64,000 nucleotides of DNA from Acetivibrio alkalicellulosi (GTDB taxonomy: Bacteria > Bacillota > Clostridia > Acetivibrionales > Acetivibrionaceae): contig VLTH01000001.1 of the NCBI GenBank assembly GCA_008125075.1, positions 904,671-968,670 of the forward strand, written 5' to 3'. Both the position numbers and the translations under genes were made by a program. Below the pieces are notes generated by a model, which ran no database searches, was not told the origin of the DNA, and saw only the letters and a program-made list of their open reading frames with translations. Positions 25,656 through 34,540 of the stretch are shown in pieces; within the stretch, counting starts at the first letter, position 1, and each line of letters opens with the position of its first letter.

Positions 25656-27155
25656 ATGCGAAAAAAGCTGTCTAAAATATCGTCAGACTATAAAATTCTT
25701 GTATTAGATGATGAAGAAGGTATAATCAATTCTATAAAAGTAATTCTTAATCGCAGTGGTTATCATTGTGATGGATATTGTGATCCACTAGAAGCTGTTG
25801 AAAAAATAAAAGAAAATGATTTTGATATGCTAATACTTGACTATATTATGACACCGATAAACGGTGATGAAGTTGTTGCAAAAATAAGAGAGTTTAATAA
25901 GGATTTATATATATTACTACTTACAGGTCACAAGGATCTTGCACCACCCCTTGAAACAATAAAAGCTCTTGATATTCAGGGTTATTGCGAAAAAGGTGAT
26001 CGTTTTGATCAATTACTTCTATTAATAGAGTCAGGAATTAAGTCCATATCACAAATGCGTACAATAAAACAATTCAAAGACGGGTTAAATAAAATATTAC
26101 AAGCAGTACCTAAAATATACCAGCTTCATCCAATAGGAATAATACTTGAAGAAATACTTGAAGGTCTGATGCCTTTAGTTAACAGTAAAAATGCTTTTAT
26201 CCTCATTGATGATATTATTACTTCCGAAGATAAGGTGATATTTAAAGGAGTTGGGGAATATGACATACCTGCAAAATCTCTGATTGAAATGTTAAGTCCT
26301 TATCTAATGGAGCAAATTGGCAAATCCAGAGAAACTAATGAAGTTATAAATTTAGATTATGGTATAATCTTTCCTCTTCTTAATGAACTAAACAAATCAA
26401 TGGGTGTAATATATATTGAAAGTAATAACTTTAATGAAGGTAGAAAGCTTATTGAAATTTATTCTAAGCAAGCAGCTTCATCAATAAGTAATGCTTTTTT
26501 ACACTCTCTTATTAATATGAAAAAAGAAGAACTAGATAAGACATATAAAGAGTTAAAAAACAGGTATATGGATACAATAGAAGCTTTAAGGCTTACTGTT
26601 GATGCAAAAGATATTTACACAAGGGGCCACTCAGATAGAGTATCTTATTATGCCATGAAACTTGGACAATCATTTAATTTACCTGATGAACAAATTGAGC
26701 TCCTTAAAATTGGAGGGATATTTCACGACATAGGTAAAATAGGTACTGCAGATGACATATTATTTAAGACTGACAAACTTGATTATAGCGAATATGAGCA
26801 AATTAAGCAGCATCCTTTAAAAGGAGCATATATCTTATCGGCAATTTCAATGTTTAAAGAAGTTGTTCCAATTGTAAAATATCATCATGAAAGAATTGAT
26901 GGAAAAGGATATCCTGATGGCTTAAAAGGTGATGAGATTCCATTTCTTGCTCGAATACTAACTGTTGCAGATGCTTTTGATGCAATGACATCTGATAGAA
27001 AATATAGATCAAAATTAAATCTTGAGGAAGCTATAAATCAATTTAAAACCTATTCAGGTACTCAATTTGACCCTAAAGTAGTAGATAAGCTAATTTTAAT
27101 TTTACAAGATTATGAAACAATAAGCACAGAATTAGCCAGTACTTATAATATATAA
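25656..27155 (+). CDS. response regulator with HD-GYP c-di-GMP phosphodiesterase output
   Basis: The start is ATG 25656, placed after TAAGGAGG; the longer frame from 25611 lacks a ribosome site. The 499-residue protein has a receiver domain (about 12-130) with phospho-acceptor D62 (LILDYIM), conserved T90 (LLLTG) and K113 (CEKG). A linker of about 190 residues resembling a GAF domain follows, then an HD-GYP domain with HDIGKIG and HHERIDGKGYPDG. It should hydrolyse c-di-GMP when phosphorylated. It is a close paralogue of the regulator at 50739-52214. Confidence 0.92.
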   Translation: MRKKLSKISSDYKILVLDDEEGIINSIKVILNRSGYHCDGYCDPLEAVEKIKENDFDMLILDYIMTPINGDEVVAKIREFNKDLYILLLTGHKDLAPPLETIKALDIQGYCEKGDRFDQLLLLIESGIKSISQMRTIKQFKDGLNKILQAVPKIYQLHPIGIILEEILEGLMPLVNSKNAFILIDDIITSEDKVIFKGVGEYDIPAKSLIEMLSPYLMEQIGKSRETNEVINLDYGIIFPLLNELNKSMGVIYIESNNFNEGRKLIEIYSKQAASSISNAFLHSLINMKKEELDKTYKELKNRYMDTIEALRLTVDAKDIYTRGHSDRVSYYAMKLGQSFNLPDEQIELLKIGGIFHDIGKIGTADDILFKTDKLDYSEYEQIKQHPLKGAYILSAISMFKEVVPIVKYHHERIDGKGYPDGLKGDEIPFLARILTVADAFDAMTSDRKYRSKLNLEEAINQFKTYSGTQFDPKVVDKLILILQDYETISTELASTYNI

Positions 27156-27316
27156 AATAAGTGAATATGCTAATATGTATGTAATAAAAAAGATGGTTCT
27201 ACTTAAAATACAAAGTCGAGCTATATTTTTGTTTTTAATTTTAGTCTTAAAAACAAACATTTAAGGAAAAATAGTATATAATAATATTGTAATAAACTAT
27301 AAGGGAGGATTTAATT

Positions 27317-28750
27317 ATGTCAAAGAACAAAAGCCATGGACAAGAGCTCTTAGAAAAACTATCTTATAAAGCTCATAATGCCTGGAATAAAATAAGTGAC
27401 AAAGAAGTAGAAAACACTTTTTCATTTTGTGAAGAATATAAGGACTTTCTGAATAAATCAAAGACAGAAAGAGAATTTGTAAAACAAGCAAAAAAAATCA
27501 TAGAAAAAAATGGTTTTATATCCATTGATGATATAATAAGTTCCAATAAAAAGCTTAAGCAAGGGATGAAAGTATATAGAATCATTAAAAATAAATCAAT
27601 GATTTTAGCTGTAATTGGATCTAACCCTCCACAAAAAGGACTTAATCTTTTAGGTGCGCATATTGACTCACCAAGGCTTGACCTTAAACCTAATCCTATT
27701 TATGAATCAAGTGATATGGTTTTTTTAAAGACACATTATTATGGGGGAATCAAAAAATATCAGTGGGTAACAATCCCTTTGGCAATTCACGGTATATTCA
27801 TTAAAAAAGATGGTACCAGTGTGGAAGTTGAGATAGGAGAAGATGAGAAAGATACTGTTTTTACTATCACTGACTTGTTACCTCATCTTGCTCAAGAACA
27901 AATGCAAAAGAAAATGAGTGAAGGTATAACTGGAGAAGGTCTTAATATTCTTTTTGGTTCAATGCCCTTTAACGATGAAAAAGTATCGGATAAGGTTAAG
28001 CTAAATATTTTAAATTTGCTTAATCAAAAGTATGGTATAGTAGAAGAGGACTTTCAAAGTGCAGAAATTGAATTTGTTCCTTCATTTAAAGCACAGGATG
28101 TTGGGCTTGACAGAAGTATGGTAGGAGCATATGGCCAAGATGACAGAGTTTGTGCATATACAGCGCTAAGATCAATAATTGATTTAAAAGAAATAGAAAA
28201 AACAGCAGTATGCTTTTTAGCTGATAAAGAAGAAATCGGAAGCATGGGAAATACAGGAGCTCAATCAACAATTTTAGAAAACTTTATTGCAGATATTTGT
28301 AATTTAAGCACGGATAACTATACAGATATACTTTTAAGAAGATGTATTACAAATTCCAAAATGCTTTCTGCAGATGTTAATGCAGCTATAGATCCAAATT
28401 ATGAAGGGGTTTATGATAAATTAAACTCATCTTTTGCAGGACGTGGAATTGTCCTTCAAAAGTATACGGGAGCCCGTGGAAAAGCAGGAGCAAGCGATGC
28501 CAATGCAGAATTTGTGGCAGAAGTAAGAAATCTTTTTAACAACAATAAAATTGTATGGCAAACTGCTGAGTTAGGCAAAGTTGATCAAGGTGGCGGAGGT
28601 ACAATCGCACAATTCATGGCCAATATGGGTATGGATGTTATTGATTGTGGTGTTGCAGTACTTTCTATGCATGCACCTTTTGAAGTTACCAGTAAGGTTG
28701 ACATTTATATGACATATAAAGGATATAAGGTGTTTTTAGAAAAAATATAA
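27317..28750 (+). CDS. apeA: M18 family aminopeptidase
   Basis: The 477-residue cytosolic metallopeptidase matches the M18 (aspartyl aminopeptidase) family: LLGAHIDSPRLDLKPNP near residue 113, YGQDDRVCAYTALRS, the DKEEIGSMG catalytic/metal motif, and GARGKAGASDANAEF. It removes N-terminal residues from peptides using two zinc ions. GGGAGG precedes the ATG. The HAD phosphatase gene follows after 16 bases, so the two are probably cotranscribed. The symbol follows naming of clostridial M18 homologues. Confidence 0.92.
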   Translation: MSKNKSHGQELLEKLSYKAHNAWNKISDKEVENTFSFCEEYKDFLNKSKTEREFVKQAKKIIEKNGFISIDDIISSNKKLKQGMKVYRIIKNKSMILAVIGSNPPQKGLNLLGAHIDSPRLDLKPNPIYESSDMVFLKTHYYGGIKKYQWVTIPLAIHGIFIKKDGTSVEVEIGEDEKDTVFTITDLLPHLAQEQMQKKMSEGITGEGLNILFGSMPFNDEKVSDKVKLNILNLLNQKYGIVEEDFQSAEIEFVPSFKAQDVGLDRSMVGAYGQDDRVCAYTALRSIIDLKEIEKTAVCFLADKEEIGSMGNTGAQSTILENFIADICNLSTDNYTDILLRRCITNSKMLSADVNAAIDPNYEGVYDKLNSSFAGRGIVLQKYTGARGKAGASDANAEFVAEVRNLFNNNKIVWQTAELGKVDQGGGGTIAQFMANMGMDVIDCGVAVLSMHAPFEVTSKVDIYMTYKGYKVFLEKI

Positions 28751-28766
28751 GGGAGTAGTTTTACAA

Positions 28767-29417
28767 ATGAAATTAAATACAATAATTTTTGATTTAGATG
28801 GAACGCTTGCAGACACAGTTCCTCTTACTATTTTTTCAATCAAAGAAGTAGTTAGAGAATTAGCTGGAAAAGAAATGTCTGACGAGGATGTAATTAGAGA
28901 ATTTGGACCTGTTGATACTAAAATAGTTGAGAATCTTGTAGATGAAAAAATAAAGGATAAAGCAGTTAATCTTTATATAAAGATTTTTAGCGAGAATTTT
29001 GATAAATATGTACAGCCTATAAAAGGCATAACCGAGCTATTTGATGTATTAATGAAAAACCGAATAAGAATAGGACTTTTTACAGGCAGAGGTCTTAAAG
29101 TTTCAAATATAATACTTGAAAAACTAAAAATTAAAAACTATTTTGATGCTTTTTTAACTGGTGATGACACTAAAAAACCAAAACCCGACCCAGAAGGCAT
29201 ACATATGGTTTTAAATAGACTTGATTCAAAACCGTATGAAAGTGCTTATGTAGGAGATTTTGATGTGGATATAATGGCAAGTAAAGCAGCAGGGGTTATG
29301 TCAATCCTTGCTTTATGGGCATCAAATGCTTCTACAAAACTATTAGAACTAAATCCAGATAAAAGTTTTAAAACACCATATGAGTTTATTGATTGGATTG
29401 AAAAAGGGGCCATTTAG
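28767..29417 (+). CDS. HAD-superfamily phosphatase, phosphoglycolate phosphatase-like
   Basis: The 216-residue protein has the HAD nucleophile motif DLDGTLADT (residues 8-16), a helical cap, motif II (LFTGRG), the KPKPDPEG segment with the conserved lysine, and motif III (VGDFDVDIMASKAAG). This layout fits the Gph/PGP-like subfamily that dephosphorylates small phosphometabolites; the exact substrate cannot be told. It follows the M18 aminopeptidase gene. Confidence 0.85.
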   Translation: MKLNTIIFDLDGTLADTVPLTIFSIKEVVRELAGKEMSDEDVIREFGPVDTKIVENLVDEKIKDKAVNLYIKIFSENFDKYVQPIKGITELFDVLMKNRIRIGLFTGRGLKVSNIILEKLKIKNYFDAFLTGDDTKKPKPDPEGIHMVLNRLDSKPYESAYVGDFDVDIMASKAAGVMSILALWASNASTKLLELNPDKSFKTPYEFIDWIEKGAI

Positions 29418-29432
29418 GCTCCTTTACTTTTT
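29402..29432. terminator. bidirectional terminator between convergent genes
   Basis: AAAGGGGCC and GGCTCCTTT form a stem followed by T-rich sequence on the plus strand and A-rich sequence before it, serving the HAD gene and the converging LCP gene. Confidence 0.7.
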
Positions 29433-30396
29433 AATTTGTATTCCCAATATTTTTTATAACGAAGTGATCGTCAACAATTTCCATTGTTTCTGGAATATCC
29501 ATTATCCAATAGGACAAACGGTTCTGATAAGCAGGTCTCCCAGGTAAAGTAAACATATTTATTTGGTCAGCATTAATATTATTTAAGTTACTTGTCATCT
29601 TTAAAACTTCACTCATGCTAAGATTAGTCTCAACAGTATTAAAAACAACATTCAAAATTTCATTAATTCTAGTAATATAAAACATATTTGCCTTTTGTCT
29701 AATAAGTTCTTTTATAAAGCCCTGTTGAGCTTCAATTCTTTTTACATCACTTCCGTCATAATACTCATTTGCTCTATTACTATTATATTGTCTAAATCTC
29801 ATAAACTTTTCAGCATCTTCTCCCTTAAAGTGATAATCTCCTTTTTGAAAATTTATAGTAAGATTTTGTAGTGGGTCTCTGTAGTACATATCCACAGGAA
29901 CATAATAATTAACCCCTCCAAGTATATCAATTATATCTCTAAAGGCTGATAAACTTACATGAGCATAATACTCTACATCGGTCTGAAGTATTTCGCTTAT
30001 AAACTCAACAGCAAATTCTCCGCCACCACCATCTCTATAAAGTTCATTTATTTTTTTTATTCTATTGTTTAGTCTCATTTGAGTGTCCCTTGGTATTGAT
30101 AAAACATTTATCTGGGCTGTTGAAGGATTAAAGTTTACAACCATCATAGTATCTGTAAGCCCACCAACTTCATCTCCACCTAAAAGAAGAACATTAATAC
30201 TTTTCATTTGGTTTGTTCTAAATGGATCTAGTATTCCTCCAATAAAACTGGTTTCTTGATTTTCTGTAAGTTTTGATTCCTCTTCCTGTCCAAAAACATC
30301 TGTTACATTAATGTATACAAGCATTAAAAGCCCAATAGAAAACATAAATACAGATAAAACTGAACAAACTATAAAATAAAACTTTCTAAAATTCAT
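29431..30396 (-). CDS. LytR-CpsA-Psr (LCP) family protein
   Basis: The 321-residue protein has a single N-terminal transmembrane helix (about 8-30) and an extracytoplasmic LCP domain (about 65-280). Typical strings are LLGGDEVGGLTDTMMVVNFNP, INVLSIPRDT, INELYRDGG and RFRQYNSNRANEYYDGSDVKRIEAQQ. LCP proteins transfer glycopolymers from undecaprenyl carriers to peptidoglycan. GGAGATGGG precedes the ATG. The gene is monocistronic. Confidence 0.9.
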   Translation of the reverse strand: MNFRKFYFIVCSVLSVFMFSIGLLMLVYINVTDVFGQEEESKLTENQETSFIGGILDPFRTNQMKSINVLLLGGDEVGGLTDTMMVVNFNPSTAQINVLSIPRDTQMRLNNRIKKINELYRDGGGGEFAVEFISEILQTDVEYYAHVSLSAFRDIIDILGGVNYYVPVDMYYRDPLQNLTINFQKGDYHFKGEDAEKFMRFRQYNSNRANEYYDGSDVKRIEAQQGFIKELIRQKANMFYITRINEILNVVFNTVETNLSMSEVLKMTSNLNNINADQINMFTLPGRPAYQNRLSYWIMDIPETMEIVDDHFVIKNIGNTN

Positions 30397-30603
30397 AACC
30401 CATCTCCATTAATTTATTTATTTTATCTTATATATAAAACTGGCATCTTATGTATATGTTCAAAATAAGTTTGTTTTTTCTTTAAGTAAGCTATAGCAAA
30501 TATCATTCTAAACACTGAATTCTTGCCACTTTGCTACACTATGTAGGTGTTCAATATTAATATAACTTATTTTTTAAATAAATGCAATTAAATATTAACT
30601 ATT

Positions 30604-30640
30604 GGGTGCATATTTTTCTTCACATTTGTTACATGCACCA
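30604..30640. mobile_element. 37-bp minimal family C element with 9-bp target duplication
   Basis: GGGTGCATATTTTTCTTCAC runs into CATTTGTTACATGCACCA, the two inverted ends overlapping with almost nothing between them. Both sides carry TTAACTATT (30595-30603 and 30641-30649). The right copy contains the stop codon of the recombinase gene (TTA at 30641-30643, TAA on the minus strand), so the insertion landed exactly at the gene's end. Confidence 0.75.
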
Positions 30641-31612
30641 TTAACTATTTTTATCATCATCAGGTGATAACTGGGACAGAGGGTTATTGTCAAGTGCATT
30701 TTTAAGCTTTTGACTATCAACATGTGTATATATTTCAGTTGTTGATATACTCTCGTGTCCTAGTATTTCCTGTAAAGCTCTTATGTCTACATTACCGTGC
30801 TTGTACATAAGTGTAGCAGCAGTATGTCTGAGTTTGTGTGTAGAATATCTTTCTGTATCAAGTCCTGCAGCAGTAAGATATTTTTTTACAATGTACTGCA
30901 CGGTTTTTGTACTGATTCTCTGTTTTCGTTCACTTATAAAAAGTGCATTTTTGTCTTTAAGACCCTCATTAGGTCTTACCTTTAAATATGCATCTATTGC
31001 CTTTATGCAGGCATTGTTTAGATATATTACTCTTTCTTTGTCACCTTTACCCACAACAGTTAATGTATCATTTCTTATTCTATTGATATTTATGTTTACA
31101 AGCTCTGAAAGCCTTAAACCACAGTTTAAAAATAGTGTTAAAATAGCATAATCTCTTTCTTTATATTCTCCATCAACAGATCCTAGTAATTTTTTACTCT
31201 CTTCTATATTTAAATATCTTGGAAGTCTTTTGAGTATTTTAGGTGACTCTAGCTCACTTGCAGGATTATACTCTAATAGCTTTGCCTTATTGGTTATGTA
31301 ATTGAAAAATGACCTAATGCTGGCAACTTTTCTAGCTCTTGAGCTTGAATTATTATCTCTTTCGCGGCTTAAAAAAGACATGAAGGAATAAAGGTCACTT
31401 AGTGTTATTTCTTTTATTTCTTCAATGTTAACATGGGAAATATTTATGCTTTCAATATCGCAATTTGTATCTACAATTCCTTTATGCATTTTAATAAAAC
31501 GAAAAAAAAGCCTTAAATCATAATAGTACTCATGGGTAGTGTTTTTTGATTTTCCTTTTATTGTTTCCATATAGCTTAAAAAATCTTTTAAAATCAAAGG
31601 AATATCACTCAT
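30641..31612 (-). CDS. tyrosine site-specific recombinase, XerC/XerD-like
   Basis: The 323-residue protein has an N-terminal SAM-like core-binding domain (about 5-110) and a C-terminal catalytic domain with the full active-site set: R in NCGLRLSELV, K in GKGDKERV, HxxR in HKLRHTAATL, H in LGHES, and the nucleophile Y in EIYTHV. AAGGAG precedes the ATG. It could be the chromosome-dimer resolvase or a domesticated integrase. No integrated element or attachment site is visible around it, so the chromosomal role is more likely. Confidence 0.85.
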   Translation of the reverse strand: MSDIPLILKDFLSYMETIKGKSKNTTHEYYYDLRLFFRFIKMHKGIVDTNCDIESINISHVNIEEIKEITLSDLYSFMSFLSRERDNNSSSRARKVASIRSFFNYITNKAKLLEYNPASELESPKILKRLPRYLNIEESKKLLGSVDGEYKERDYAILTLFLNCGLRLSELVNININRIRNDTLTVVGKGDKERVIYLNNACIKAIDAYLKVRPNEGLKDKNALFISERKQRISTKTVQYIVKKYLTAAGLDTERYSTHKLRHTAATLMYKHGNVDIRALQEILGHESISTTEIYTHVDSQKLKNALDNNPLSQLSPDDDKNS

Positions 31613-31791
31613 TTTTTATCTCCTTAAACTTATCTTTAGTGTAAAGTTATAATATAATTATACTACATGTTTTAATAAAAAACATTACAAAATATATTCA
31701 AATAAAACTAAACCATTGAAATTTTATTGGAGATTTATATAATAAACATGTATAATAATTTTATAATTAAATTTGTTTTGGGCCCATATAC

Positions 31792-31881
31792 GGAATGTCT
31801 GAAATATTACTTCTACTTTTCACAAAGGCCTATTTGGCATCAAATAAGATCCTGTAGTGAAATATTAGTGGAAGTTATATT
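31792..31881 (+). repeat. family B repeat, well-preserved copy
   Basis: GGAATGTCTGAAATATTAC, CTTTTCAC, GGCCTATTTGGCATCAAATAAG and AGTGAAATATTAGTGGAAGTTATATT run in the family order. It lies just upstream of aroK. Confidence 0.65.
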
Positions 31882-31936
31882 AAAGAGATCATAATTTTAG
31901 AATAATAGTATATGGCCTTAAAGTGAGGAGTTTAAT

Positions 31937-32449
31937 GTGAAAAATATTGTGTTAATTGGTATGCCCAGTTCTGGTAAAACAACAATTGGAGAACCTCTTT
32001 CTAAAGAACTTAAAATGGATTTTATTGATACAGACAAGATTATTTTGAATAATGAAAAAAGACAACTTAGAGACATTGTTATAGAAGATGGTCTTGATAA
32101 ATTCCTTAGCCTTCAGGAAAAAACTATATTGGACTTAGATTTGGTAAACCACGTTATTTCTACTGGTGGAAGTGTTATTTATAATAGTGCTGCAATGGAA
32201 CATTTAAAAGAGCAGGGGGTTGTCTTTTATTTAAAATTAGGTCTTGAAGAAATTGAAAATAGAATTAAAACAAAAAGAAGATTTGCAAGAAATAAAGATC
32301 AATCTTTTAATGATTTATATAATGAAAGATCTCCATTATATGAAAAGTATTCAGATATTATTATTGATTGTTCAGATAAGGAAGTATTAACCATTGTAAG
32401 TGAGATCAAAGATATTTATGAGAAAAAAGTAAAAAGGGAGATGGTGTAG
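31937..32449 (+). CDS. aroK: shikimate kinase
   Basis: The start is GTG 31937, spaced from GTGAGGAG; the overlapping ATG is out of frame. The 170-residue P-loop kinase has Walker A GMPSSGKTT (7-15), the shikimate-binding DTDKIIL, the GGSVI motif near residue 77, and the RNKDQSF lid. It phosphorylates shikimate at the 3-hydroxyl. The chorismate synthase gene starts one base after the stop, so the two are coupled. Confidence 0.92.
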   Translation: MKNIVLIGMPSSGKTTIGEPLSKELKMDFIDTDKIILNNEKRQLRDIVIEDGLDKFLSLQEKTILDLDLVNHVISTGGSVIYNSAAMEHLKEQGVVFYLKLGLEEIENRIKTKRRFARNKDQSFNDLYNERSPLYEKYSDIIIDCSDKEVLTIVSEIKDIYEKKVKREMV

Positions 32450-32450
32450 C

Positions 32451-33632
32451 ATGGTAGGAAATACATTTGGAAGGATATTTAAAGTAACCACTTGTGGAGA
32501 ATCATATGCAGGAGGCTTTCGAAAAAATCTTGATGTTCCTCAGGAATTATTTGGAGGTTTAATGACAATTGTTGATGGTGTTCCTCCTGGTATAAAGCTT
32601 ACTGCATCTTTTGTTCAAAATGAACTTGACAAAAGAAGGCCAGGTAGAACAAAGCTGGACACACCAAGAAATGAAAGAGATAAGGTGTATATTTTTTCTG
32701 GAGTAATGGAAGATGATATTACTACAGGAGCTCCTGTAGGAATGATAATCTCTAATGCTGTAGTAGAAGATGAGCATTTAAACAAACATAAAAGCTATAA
32801 AGAATTTGTTAGACCAGGTCAGGCAGGATATACATTCTTTAAAAAATATGGTCAATTTGCAGACAACATTGGAGCAGGACGGGCTTCAGGACGTGAAACA
32901 GCGGCACGTGTTGCAGGTGGAGCTGTTGCTAAAGCCGTTCTAGATAATATGGGTATAGATGTAATTGCATTTATTACTGAAATACATGGAATAAAAGCAG
33001 AAAATGTTACTTATGAAACAGCTAAGGCTAATTATCAAAAAAATGAGATTAACTGTCCAGATCTTAAAGCAAGTGAACTAATGACAAAAGAACTCTTAAA
33101 AATAAAAGAAGAAGGAGATTCCTGCGGAGGAGTTGTAGAAATTATAGCAAGAGGAGTTCCTGCAGGACTGGGAGAGCCAGTTTTTGATAAGCTCCAAGCT
33201 ACATTATCACATGCAATAATGTCTATAGGTGCCATTAAGGCCGTTGAATTTGGTGACGGTTTTGAACATACCAAAATGAGAGGTTCCCAGTCAAATGATA
33301 CACCGTACATTGATGAAGAAACTAGAAGAGTTAGATTTAAAACTAACAGAGCAGGAGGAATTTTAGGAGGAATATCTAATGGTGAGGATATAAGAATTAG
33401 AGTAGGCGTAAAACCAACTCCAACAATTAATATCTCTCAGGATACAGTAAATATGTACAAAGAAGAAAATGTAAATATTGAGTTTAACACAAGAAATGAT
33501 CCATGTATATGCACTAGAATATACCCCGTATGTGAGGCTATGGTAAGAATAGCACTTTTAGATGCCTTATATGTAGCTAAAGGTTATAGAGCTATTTCTC
33601 AAAATATTGATGTTAGATGGGATAAATTATAA
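32451..33632 (+). CDS. aroC: chorismate synthase
   Basis: The 393-residue flavoenzyme converts 5-enolpyruvylshikimate-3-phosphate to chorismate. Signatures are GESYAGG near the start, RRPGRTKLDTPRNE, RPGQAGYTFFKKYG, GAGRASGRETAARVAGGAVAK and FKTNRAGGILGGISNGEDI. It follows aroK directly (TAG C ATG), giving a coupled aroK-aroC pair. The step between them (EPSP synthase) is not encoded in this window. A strong terminator follows. Confidence 0.96.
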   Translation: MVGNTFGRIFKVTTCGESYAGGFRKNLDVPQELFGGLMTIVDGVPPGIKLTASFVQNELDKRRPGRTKLDTPRNERDKVYIFSGVMEDDITTGAPVGMIISNAVVEDEHLNKHKSYKEFVRPGQAGYTFFKKYGQFADNIGAGRASGRETAARVAGGAVAKAVLDNMGIDVIAFITEIHGIKAENVTYETAKANYQKNEINCPDLKASELMTKELLKIKEEGDSCGGVVEIIARGVPAGLGEPVFDKLQATLSHAIMSIGAIKAVEFGDGFEHTKMRGSQSNDTPYIDEETRRVRFKTNRAGGILGGISNGEDIRIRVGVKPTPTINISQDTVNMYKEENVNIEFNTRNDPCICTRIYPVCEAMVRIALLDALYVAKGYRAISQNIDVRWDKL

Positions 33633-33700
33633 TTAGAAGTCTTAGAATAAAGTGAAAGAATTAAAAGGGTCGGGGCTTGACTCCCTGACCCTTTTATTAT
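33633..33700. terminator. bidirectional terminator inside a family E repeat
   Basis: AAAAGGGTCGGGG pairs with CCCTGACCCTTTT (33663-33695) around CTTGACT, with T-rich sequence to the right. It separates aroC from the converging PilZ gene. The preceding TTAGAAGTCTTAGAATAAAGTG is the family E signature. Confidence 0.85.
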
Positions 33701-33705
33701 AAACC

Positions 33706-34362
33706 TTAGTTCATTACAGAATTAACTGCCATATTTTTTCGATTTAGTCCAAAGTCAAATTTCAATTTATTAATGGCACTTTCTTGATCCATTTTTAAAA
33801 ATTGTAGGCAATTTTCTATTCTATCTAAAAAAACTTCTTCAACCATATGAAATCCCATACCATATTCAAATCCTAGTTTGCCAATTTTTTTCCACATAAC
33901 TTTTGCATCAAAAACCAGTTCTTTATTCTCAATAATTGTCTGTATATTAACTATATCACCTTTATTATGCTCATGCTTACAACAAAGTGATAATCCATCA
34001 AGGCTTATATTTCTTATGTATGCAAAAAATCTTAAGTTATTATGAGTGAGGTAAGCACTCAAAGATACAGGGAATCTCTGTGTTATTCTTTTATTAGTGA
34101 GGGAATGAGTACTCTTAATATTAATTGCAACGGTATTTTGATTATAATTTATGCCAGTTATAATAGATTCACAAATGTTAACTATGTTTTCATTTTCATA
34201 TCCTAAGACAACCGGGTCGTTGTCAAAAAAACTATATATTAAAAAATCCCGTTCTGGCTTAACTATAATGTTCTCATCATTAATACTGCTAATCAACCCC
34301 TTATTTATTTTTTTCCCGGAATAGTGTTTTAATGTAACGATTTCTCCAACTTTTAATTTCAA
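33706..34362 (-). CDS. PilZ-domain c-di-GMP receptor, YcgR-like
   Basis: I start the gene at TTG 34362, which is preceded by AAGAAGGGATGG; the longer frame runs into a degenerate family A repeat. The 218-residue protein has an N-terminal YcgR-like domain (about 1-95) and a PilZ domain (about 95-205). The c-di-GMP-binding motifs are intact: RITQR (RxxxR) and NISLDG ([D/N]xSxxG). YcgR-type proteins slow or modulate motility when bound to c-di-GMP. No flagellar gene is in the window, so the output here is unknown. Confidence 0.88.
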   Translation of the reverse strand: MKLKVGEIVTLKHYSGKKINKGLISSINDENIIVKPERDFLIYSFFDNDPVVLGYENENIVNICESIITGINYNQNTVAINIKSTHSLTNKRITQRFPVSLSAYLTHNNLRFFAYIRNISLDGLSLCCKHEHNKGDIVNIQTIIENKELVFDAKVMWKKIGKLGFEYGMGFHMVEEVFLDRIENCLQFLKMDQESAINKLKFDFGLNRKNMAVNSVMN

Positions 34363-34384
34363 TTTAAACCATCCCTTCTTTGTA

Positions 34385-34540
34385 TTATTTTTAAAGCGTA
34401 TTGCAACGAGTGCTGCAATGATAGTGGTAAGTTCCACTAATTATAAATAGATGAACTCTTATCTCAAAAAGTATACCATGAAGCAAAAATCATAAAAATC
34501 AATACTTTTAATAAAACAAAACTTTTTGAGAAGAATATTA
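34385..34540 (+). repeat. degenerate family A repeat
   Basis: ACGAGTGCTGCAATGATAGTGG, TAAGTTCC, a TAGATGAACTCTTATCT stretch and AACTTTTTGAGAAGAATATTA keep the order of family A but with many changes. Confidence 0.5.

Noticed and set aside
30641-31612. Integrated phage or genomic island driven by the tyrosine recombinase
   Set aside because: Neighbours are housekeeping genes, no phage genes or tRNA attachment site are present, and the protein fits a chromosomal Xer-type recombinase.
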